A stretch of 10,809 nucleotides of DNA from assembly GCA_964399035.1 (NCBI GenBank), contig CAYNPH010000031.1, positions 1-10,809 of the forward strand. The letters run 5' to 3'. The position numbers and the translations under genes are program-made. Source of the stretch: WAOL01 sp964399035. Its GTDB lineage: Archaea > Thermoproteota > Thermoprotei_A > Sulfolobales > NBVN01. Positions 6,056-10,809 of this stretch are shown here, one piece after another. How positions within the stretch are numbered: position 1 is the first letter of the stretch; the number at the start of each line of letters is the position of its first letter. The notes under the pieces were generated by a model, which had not been told where the DNA came from, did no database searches, and saw nothing but the letters and a program-made list of their open reading frames with translations.

Positions 6056-7167
6056 CGCGGCGCAACACCTTTTTTCAGTGCCTCCCTAAGCACCGGGTCG
6101 GGGATTACGTACCCGCCCTTGATTTTCTGGAGGAACCCTGCGTCGACTAGGTTGTTGAGGAAGGACGCTAGCGTTGGTTTGGGCACCCTACCCACCCTCG
6201 CCTCAACGTACCTGAGTATCTCGGACCACGTAGCCTTCCCGAGGGCGGCGACGGCCTCGAGGATCGCTAAGTACCTTCCCTCAGCACCTGGTCTTAGGGA
6301 GAGGAAGTGCCTTAACTCCTCCGTGGCTAGGGACGCTGCCTCCCTCAGCACCCGGTCAACGACCTCCCTGCTCAGGCTTCCGGACGATACTGCCTTGAAG
6401 CCCACGTAAGTTAACCACCCTATGATCCCGTCAACACGCTCAACCACGTAATCTATTAAGGCGGTCGAGACACTGAGCCCGTACTCCTTAAACCCAGCCT
6501 CAAGGAATTCCCTCGATAGATCCTCGCTTAGCCTCCTTAACGTGACCTCCGAGCGCGGCCTACCATACAAGGGAGCGCCGGGATCCCCCAAGCGGAGGAG
6601 CCTGAACAGGAGGCCTACCTGCGACCCCGAAATAACTAACCTGACGTTCCTCAGGTTATCGTAAACGTAAGCAAGTAACTGGTCGGCACGGTACTTAACC
6701 ATCCTACGCAGCTCCTGCGCCTCATCCACGACCAGCACCACGTCCTCACCCAACCCGCCCAAGCAGTCGAGAACCTCGAAAAGGCTCTGAGGCCTGAACC
6801 TCCTCAGGTTAATCGTCACGCCGAAGGCATCGACCGTGACGCCCTCAACACCCCTCAACAACCTAGCGAGAACCGACCTTAAGCCGCCGCACCTCCTCAT
6901 GAAGTCGTTAATGGAGCGCGCAAGCAGTAACGCGAAGTCCCCAACCCCGAACATGCCTGAGGGAAGCGCTCTGCAATCAACGTAGACGTAGTGCGCGCCG
7001 ATGGAGTTAAGGCCGGTCAGTATGAGGGATGTCTTTCCATACCTACGCAAGCCTAAAACTAACGTCATGGGTGACGAGGTAACGTACCTGCGGAAAGCAT
7101 CGAGCTCCTCACGCATGTCGAAGAAATCTTCCTCCTTAATCTTAGGTCTCGGGTCGAAGAGAGGCAT
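6052..7167 (-). CDS. Archaeal ATPase (STAND/AAA-like) with C-terminal winged helix
   Basis: A 371-residue P-loop ATPase of the archaeal ATPase family (ATPase_2 type). Walker A is GLRRYGKTS (39-47, K45). Walker B is VVLVVDEAQE (143-152, D148/E149). The sensor strand is LVISGSQ (177-183). The family motif GAPLYGR (197-203) is followed by VTLRRLS (208-214). Residues 300-365 form a winged helix-like domain: GKATWSEILRYVEAR, then PTLASFLNNLVDAGFLQKI and the wing strand GGYVIPDPVLREAL. These proteins are abundant and variable in archaea, and most have no known target. Proposed roles include nucleotide-dependent switches in regulation or in mobile and defence contexts. The start is ATG at 7167. No good SD precedes it, only a G-run within the tandem repeat. 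It interrupts the glycan genes, so it may be an insertion or a regulator of the locus. Confidence 0.9.
   Translation of the reverse strand: MPLFDPRPKIKEEDFFDMREELDAFRRYVTSSPMTLVLGLRRYGKTSLILTGLNSIGAHYVYVDCRALPSGMFGVGDFALLLARSINDFMRRCGGLRSVLARLLRGVEGVTVDAFGVTINLRRFRPQSLFEVLDCLGGLGEDVVLVVDEAQELRRMVKYRADQLLAYVYDNLRNVRLVISGSQVGLLFRLLRLGDPGAPLYGRPRSEVTLRRLSEDLSREFLEAGFKEYGLSVSTALIDYVVERVDGIIGWLTYVGFKAVSSGSLSREVVDRVLREAASLATEELRHFLSLRPGAEGRYLAILEAVAALGKATWSEILRYVEARVGRVPKPTLASFLNNLVDAGFLQKIKGGYVIPDPVLREALKKGVAPR
6070..6075 (+). terminator. T6 terminator candidate for the small membrane protein
   Basis: Six T residues begin 14 nt after the stop at 6055, inside the antisense 3' end of the ATPase gene. 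It is the only T-run near this stop. Confidence 0.35.
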
Positions 7168-7173
7168 GCTCAG

Positions 7174-7207
7174 GTAACCCCCCTAACTAAGTTACCCCCC
7201 TAACCAA
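7174..7207 (-). repeat. 17-bp tandem direct repeat in the ATPase leader/promoter
   Basis: Two adjacent 17-bp units on the plus strand, GTAACCCCCCTAACTAA (7174-7190) and GTTACCCCCCTAACCAA (7191-7207), agree at 15 of 17 positions. They end 6 bp before the ATPase ATG (minus strand). They cover the start site expected from the TATA-like box at 7221-7228. The spacing of 17 bp is somewhat over 1.5 helical turns. Possible roles are an operator for autoregulation or a duplicated G-rich translation element on the mRNA. Confidence 0.8.
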
Positions 7208-7220
7208 CTAATAAGCACAC

Positions 7221-7229
7221 CGATATAAC
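7221..7229. promoter_or_regulatory. Shared TATA-like element between ATPase and acetyltransferase
   Basis: CGATATAAC reads GTTATATCG on the other strand, so it can serve as a TATA box in both directions. Leftward initiation is expected near 7199, inside the tandem repeat. Rightward initiation is expected near 7252, close to the SD GAGGGA (7250-7255) of the acetyltransferase. CTAATAAG at 7208-7215 is an alternative rightward box that would leave the SD intact. Confidence 0.45.
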
Positions 7230-7263
7230 ACCGAGGGGCAAGGAATGAAGAGGGACTCAAGAA

Positions 7264-7875
7264 ATGGTTAATGAAAGGGAAGCACGATACTTCGTCCACC
7301 CCACAGCAGTTGTTGAGGAGGGAGCCGTGATAGGTGAGGGGACGAGGATATGGCACTTCGCACACGTACGTAAGGGCGCCAAGATAGGGAGGAACTGCAA
7401 CATAGGTAAGGGCGTGTACATTGACGTCGGGGTCGAGATAGGTGATAGGGTGAAGATCCAGAACTTCGTCTCCGTCTATAGGGGGGTTAAGGTTGAGGAC
7501 GACGTCTTCCTCGGCCCGCATGCTACGCTCACGAACGACCTGTACCCGAGGTCCTTCAACGAGGACTGGGAGGTCGTCCCGACGCTGATTAAGAGGGGAG
7601 CCTCCATAGGGGCGAACGCGACGATCGTGTGCGGCGTGACGATAGGGGAGTACGCGATGGTCGGTGCGGGGGCAGTCGTCACTAAGGACGTGCCCCCGCA
7701 CGCCCTAGTTTACGGGAACCCAGCGCGCGTTAGGGGCTTCGTGTGCTACTGCGGCAGGCCCCTAGACCTAAGCAAGCCCGTTAAGGAGGATGAGGAAGCA
7801 GTGACGTTCAGGTGCGGGCACTGCGGAAAGGAAGTGAGGATACCCAAGAAGCACTTAGCGCTCCTCGAGAGGTAG
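7264..7875 (+). CDS. WbpD/WlbB-type UDP-amino-sugar N-acetyltransferase with zinc ribbon
   Basis: A 203-residue left-handed beta-helix (hexapeptide repeat) acetyltransferase. Its landmarks match the UDP-2-acetamido-3-amino-2,3-dideoxy-glucuronate N-acetyltransferases WbpD/WlbB: IGEGTRIWHFAHV (23-35), IGRNCNIGKGVYI (41-53), KIQNFVSVYRGV (64-75) and DDVFLGPHATLTNDLYPRS (79-97). The C-terminal coil shows GAGAVVTKDVPPHALVYGNPARVRGFV (134-160). A final C161-Y-C163 and C184-G-H-C187 form a zinc-ribbon-like tail also seen in this family. The enzyme would acetylate the 3-amino group of a UDP-sugar acid using acetyl-CoA in the cytosol. The start is ATG at 7264 with GAGGGA 8 nt upstream. The next gene begins 6 bp after its stop, so the two form an operon. 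The matching oxidoreductase and aminotransferase (WbpB, WbpE) are not in the window. Related WbpD-like enzymes with other amino sugars cannot be excluded. Confidence 0.87.
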   Translation: MVNEREARYFVHPTAVVEEGAVIGEGTRIWHFAHVRKGAKIGRNCNIGKGVYIDVGVEIGDRVKIQNFVSVYRGVKVEDDVFLGPHATLTNDLYPRSFNEDWEVVPTLIKRGASIGANATIVCGVTIGEYAMVGAGAVVTKDVPPHALVYGNPARVRGFVCYCGRPLDLSKPVKEDEEAVTFRCGHCGKEVRIPKKHLALLER

Positions 7876-7881
7876 TGAGTA

Positions 7882-8826
7882 ATGAGGGTAGTCGTCACTG
7901 GCGGCGCTGGCTTCATAGGGCATCACATAGTCGCGAAGCTGGTGAGGCAAGGACATGAAGTAGCCGTCATAGATAACCTCTCAAGACCCTCCCCAAGGGG
8001 GCTAGCGACACTCAATCAGCTTAATGTAGACCTGCTTAAGGTAGACATAACAGACTACGTCGCGATCCATGAAGCCCTAGACCGCTTGAGGCCCGACGCA
8101 GTAGTGCATTCAGCCGCACTAATAGACGTTGCCGAGAGCGTCGAGAAGCCGCACACGTACATGCACGTCAACGCGGAAGGAACGGCCGCGATAGCTAGGG
8201 CGGCAGCCAGCGCTGGCGTAAGGAGGGTGATTTACCTGAGTTCCGCCGCAGTATACGGTGTCCCGAAGTACTTGCCCGTGGATGAAGAGCACCCGACGAA
8301 GCCGATATCACCTTACGGAGCATCGAAACTCGCAGGAGAGCTCGTCCTCGAGAGCTTAATGGTGAGCTTAGGGAGGCCAGAGTACGTCACCCTACGTTTA
8401 TTCAACGTGTACGGGCCGGGGCAGAGCCCCTCGAGCCCCTACTCCGGAGTCATAACGAAGTTCATCCACGCAGTAACGAGCGGGGGCGAGATAGTGATAT
8501 ACGGCGACGGCGAACAGAGCAGGGACTTCATACACGTCGAGGACGTAGCGGAAGCCGTGATTAAAGCACTAACCACTACCGAAGCATGCGCAACCCTAAA
8601 CATAGGGACGGGAACAAGGACAACAATCAACGAACTAGCTAAACTAGTGATGAACGTGGCGGGGAGGGAGGTCCCCGTCAAGCACGCCCCGCCCAGGAAG
8701 GGCGACATAAGACACAGCGTCGCGTCAGTGAAGAAGGCTAAGAGAGTGCTGGGGTGGGAACCTAGGATAAGGCTCGTTGACGGGTTAAGAACGCTTCTCG
8801 AGGCCACCAACACCCAGCGTGAGTAA
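7882..8826 (+). CDS. NAD-dependent nucleotide-sugar epimerase (GalE-like, extended SDR)
   Basis: A 314-residue extended short-chain dehydrogenase/reductase of normal family length. The Rossmann motif is GGAGFIG (7-13). D31-N-L-S follows the second strand and should bind the NAD ribose. The catalytic group is S120/S121 in YLSSAAVYG and Y145-x-x-x-K149 in SPYGASK. Substrate-side motifs include RLFNVYGPGQ (172-181) and GDGEQSRDFIHVEDVAEA (208-225). It probably interconverts UDP-Glc/UDP-Gal or the N-acetyl sugars at C4; the sequence alone does not settle which. A dehydratase role is less likely, as the catalytic loop is LSSAAVYG rather than the STDEVYG typical of RmlB. It lies 6 bp after the acetyltransferase, with an SD formed by that gene's last codons (GAGGT near 7868). 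Its last 42 bp are antisense to the dehydrogenase. Confidence 0.9.
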   Translation: MRVVVTGGAGFIGHHIVAKLVRQGHEVAVIDNLSRPSPRGLATLNQLNVDLLKVDITDYVAIHEALDRLRPDAVVHSAALIDVAESVEKPHTYMHVNAEGTAAIARAAASAGVRRVIYLSSAAVYGVPKYLPVDEEHPTKPISPYGASKLAGELVLESLMVSLGRPEYVTLRLFNVYGPGQSPSSPYSGVITKFIHAVTSGGEIVIYGDGEQSRDFIHVEDVAEAVIKALTTTEACATLNIGTGTRTTINELAKLVMNVAGREVPVKHAPPRKGDIRHSVASVKKAKRVLGWEPRIRLVDGLRTLLEATNTQRE

Positions 8827-10188
8827 CCTGCCCTTAACACCGTAGCCGATATCGTCGTGAAGAACGTTAACGGCGTCAACGATCAGCGGCTCACGCCCGG
8901 ACATCCCGACAACGCCGGACACCTTAAGCTCCCTGTAAGCCGAGTGCCTGACACACACGATTACCAGTAATGAGTCCCTAAGGGCCTCACGCAGGTCGTT
9001 GGTTAAACCCACACCTAACCCACTCAAGTAATCATCCCTAACCACGAGTGGGTCATGCACGATAATGTCCCTATACCCCTTACTAAGGAGGGCGGAGACG
9101 ACACCATGCGTTGGCGATAGGCGTGGATCGTCAATGTCCCCCCTGAAGGCGTCGCCGAGGACAGCTACCCGCACGTCCCTGGGCTTCAGCCCGTGCATAA
9201 CCACCAGCTCGTGGGCTAGGCTAGCAACGATTGAGGGCATTGACTCGTTAATGATTCTAGCAAGCCTAGTTAACTCCATCGAGGCCCCAGCCTTCACAGC
9301 CTCACTCATCAGGAAGTATGGGTATGAGGGTACGCACGGCCCACCTACGCCTGGGCCGGGCAGGAGTAGATGGCAGTAAGGCTGCGTGTTGGCTGCCTCC
9401 CTAACCTCGTAGTAGTTAATGCCCAGCGCATGTGCCGCTAAGGCGAGCTCGTTGGAAAGCGCTATCACTGCGTCCCTATACACTCCCTCAGCAAGCTTCT
9501 CGAACTCCGCTGCAGTGGTTGACGAGAGCCTCACCACTCCCTTACGAGCGACTAGCAAGTAGAGGCGTGCCACGGCGTCAAGGCTACGGGGGCCGACCCC
9601 AGCCACGATCTTGGGGTAGTTCTCCTCAATATCCCTTAAGGCTCTACCAACGTAAACGCGCTCCGGACTGTAAGCAAGGAGGAAGTCCTCCTCAGCCCTT
9701 AACCCGCTCGTGGATTCGAGGACAGGTCTAGCGACACGCTCAGTAGTACCGGGAGGCGCGCTGGACTCAATCACTACCAGGTCTCCGGCGCTTAGCCCCT
9801 CACCTATGGAGGTTAGCGCGTCGATGAAGGCATCGAACCTCACGGTCTTCGAGTTCCAGTCGAGGTGTATAGGAACCGTAACTACCTTAACCCTTGATTG
9901 GCGGGACGCCTCGACAGCGTCACTCGTTAATCTCAAAGCGCCTGTCTTAAGACCTTCAGCAATAGCTTCCCTGACTCCTGCCTCAAAGAACTTCACGCGG
10001 CCCTCCCGAATGCCGTTCAGCTTACCTTCATCGATATCAACGCCGATTACCCTCAGACCACGCCTGAGGAAAGCCGCAGTCAACGCCCTACCGACGTACC
10101 CCATACCGTAAATAGCTATCCACGCCTCCCCACTAACGACCGCGTCCACGGGGTCACGATTACTCACGACCAACACCGAACTCCTCAA
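8785..10188 (-). CDS. UDP-sugar 6-dehydrogenase (UDP-Glc/GlcNAc/ManNAc dehydrogenase family)
   Basis: A 467-residue NAD-dependent nucleotide-sugar dehydrogenase that oxidises C6 of a UDP-hexose to a uronic acid. The Rossmann motif is GMGYVG (28-33), with DIDEGKL (51-57) following. VIESSAPPGTTE (139-150) contains the conserved Glu. AYSPERVYVGRA (172-183) matches the family SPER motif. K231 is followed by YRD and the dimer helix ALSNELALAAHALGI. Catalytic Cys is C285 in GPGVGGPCVPSYPYFL. The C-terminal UDP-binding domain follows (VAVLGDAFRGDIDDPRLSP). Two usual active-site residues differ: position 235 is Gly instead of Asn, and 289 is Tyr instead of Asp. The TTG at 10188 gives about 20 extra residues before the Rossmann strand. 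GAGGAG at 10181-10186 better serves GTG at 10176 or TTG at 10173. The SPER and GGPCxP motifs favour the WecC/WbpA branch, but the sugar is not certain. Confidence 0.9.
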   Translation of the reverse strand: MRSSVLVVSNRDPVDAVVSGEAWIAIYGMGYVGRALTAAFLRRGLRVIGVDIDEGKLNGIREGRVKFFEAGVREAIAEGLKTGALRLTSDAVEASRQSRVKVVTVPIHLDWNSKTVRFDAFIDALTSIGEGLSAGDLVVIESSAPPGTTERVARPVLESTSGLRAEEDFLLAYSPERVYVGRALRDIEENYPKIVAGVGPRSLDAVARLYLLVARKGVVRLSSTTAAEFEKLAEGVYRDAVIALSNELALAAHALGINYYEVREAANTQPYCHLLLPGPGVGGPCVPSYPYFLMSEAVKAGASMELTRLARIINESMPSIVASLAHELVVMHGLKPRDVRVAVLGDAFRGDIDDPRLSPTHGVVSALLSKGYRDIIVHDPLVVRDDYLSGLGVGLTNDLREALRDSLLVIVCVRHSAYRELKVSGVVGMSGREPLIVDAVNVLHDDIGYGVKGRLLTLGVGGLEKRS

Positions 10189-10233
10189 GAGGTGGTTGCT
10201 TAACCCAAATTAACGTTGGTGGGGAACCACATC

Positions 10234-10246
10234 CTTTTAAGTAAAG
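10234..10246. promoter_or_regulatory. Shared TATA-like element between dehydrogenase and APS kinase
   Basis: CTTTTAAGTAAAG reads CTTTACTTAAAAG on the other strand, giving TATA-like cores in both directions within an 85-bp divergent gap. Rightward initiation near 10264 would leave a leader of only about 10 nt for APS kinase, with no clear SD. Leftward initiation near 10214 would leave about 26-40 nt for the dehydrogenase. Confidence 0.5.
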
Positions 10247-10273
10247 CGTCTAAGTAGGTTAGGGTCGGTAGCC

Positions 10274-10809
10274 ATGAAGTGCATAGAGAAAGGCTTAGTC
10301 GCGTGGTTCACGGGACTCCCCGCAAGCGGTAAGACAACCGTGGCTTCCCTAGTTAAGGAGGAGTTAAGTAAGGCGGGGTATAGGGTGGAACTCCTGGACG
10401 GGGACTGGGTTAGAAAGACGATAAACGTCGGGGCCGGCTTCACCAAGGAGGAAAGGGAACGCCACCTCCTCAGAGTCGCGTGGATAGCAAGGCTACTCGC
10501 GAGGAACGGTGTGATAGTCCTATGCAGTTTCGTATCACCTTACAGGGACGTAAGGAAGAAAATCAAGGACATCATAGCTGAGGAAGTTCCCTTCCTAGAA
10601 ATCTGGGTTAAGTGTAGCGTCGAAGAATGCATCAGGAGGGACCCGAAGGGACTATACAAGAAAGCCCTGAAGGGAGAGATACAGCACTTCACAGGCATAA
10701 GCGACCCATACGAACCGCCGGAAAATCCTGACTTAGTAATAGACACCGAGCACGAACCGCCGGAGAAGAACAAGGAAGCCGTGCTCAACCTGCTCAGGAA
10801 GTACGGGAT
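10274..10809 (+). CDS. cysC: Adenylylsulfate (APS) kinase, C-terminus cut by right edge
   Basis: 178 residues are visible and the frame is still open at the edge. APS kinases are about 170-200 residues long, so nearly the whole protein is present. It has the Walker A GLPASGKTT (14-22) and the APS-binding LDGDWVRKTIN (41-51). GAGFTKEERERHLLRVA (53-69) and the phospho-acceptor-type loop SFVSPYRDVR (85-94, S88) follow. The C-terminal series is EIWVKCSVEECIRRDPKGLY (109-128), then the lid residues FTGISDPYEPPENPDLVIDT (139-158). The enzyme phosphorylates adenylyl sulfate to PAPS in the cytosol. PAPS serves either sulfate assimilation or sulfotransferases. No ATP sulfurylase or PAPS reductase is visible, and the glycan genes next to it favour a sulfation role, but only as inference. 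The start is ATG at 10274, with a very short leader. Confidence 0.95.
   Translation, partial: MKCIEKGLVAWFTGLPASGKTTVASLVKEELSKAGYRVELLDGDWVRKTINVGAGFTKEERERHLLRVAWIARLLARNGVIVLCSFVSPYRDVRKKIKDIIAEEVPFLEIWVKCSVEECIRRDPKGLYKKALKGEIQHFTGISDPYEPPENPDLVIDTEHEPPEKNKEAVLNLLRKYG

Noticed and set aside
7192..7701. Minus-strand open frame of 169 codons opposite the acetyltransferase.
   Set aside because: The plus strand encodes an unmistakable hexapeptide-repeat enzyme here. The antisense frame is a by-product of its regular repeats.

Overview
The window looks like chromosomal DNA from a hyperthermophilic crenarchaeon (Thermoproteota). The GC content is moderately high. Arg is mostly AGG and Ile is often ATA. 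GTG and TTG starts are common. Shine-Dalgarno (SD) motifs of the GAGGTG/GGAGG type precede several starts, and TATA-like boxes about 25-45 nt upstream have the archaeal spacing. I do not recognise the genus. There are no tRNA, rRNA, CRISPR, insertion-sequence or integrase signals.

The theme is surface-glycan synthesis. Left part, minus strand: a Wzx/MATE-like polysaccharide flippase (987-2396), a very A/C-rich gap (798-986), a small unrecognised ORF (351-797), and the N-terminal part of a family 2 glycosyltransferase that runs off the left edge (1-363). Centre, plus strand: a small Thr-rich stalk protein with a membrane segment at each end and eight Tyr in a row (2618-3244). It is followed by a polytopic membrane protein of unknown function (3365-4063) whose stop overlaps the start of a large integral-membrane protein with GT-C glycosyltransferase features (4060-5628). 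A small membrane/coiled-coil protein follows under its own promoter (5711-6055).

Convergent to that is an archaeal STAND-like ATPase with a C-terminal winged helix (6052-7167). A nearly perfect 17-bp tandem repeat lies at its predicted transcription start. The right part returns to nucleotide-sugar chemistry. A WbpD/WlbB-type N-acetyltransferase with a C-terminal zinc ribbon (7264-7875) and a GalE-like epimerase (7882-8826) form one transcription unit. A UDP-sugar 6-dehydrogenase (8785-10188, minus) converges on it with a 42-bp antisense overlap. An APS kinase (10274 to the right edge) is divergent from the dehydrogenase across an 85-bp shared promoter region.

Together the dehydrogenase, acetyltransferase and epimerase would supply modified (uronic, acetamido) UDP-sugars. 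GT2 would assemble lipid-linked glycan, the flippase would move it outward, and the GT-C-like protein would transfer sugar on the outer face. APS kinase would supply PAPS for sulfation. The Thr-rich protein is a plausible acceptor. This scheme is inference from gene content. The enzyme families are recognisable from motifs, but the substrates are not.
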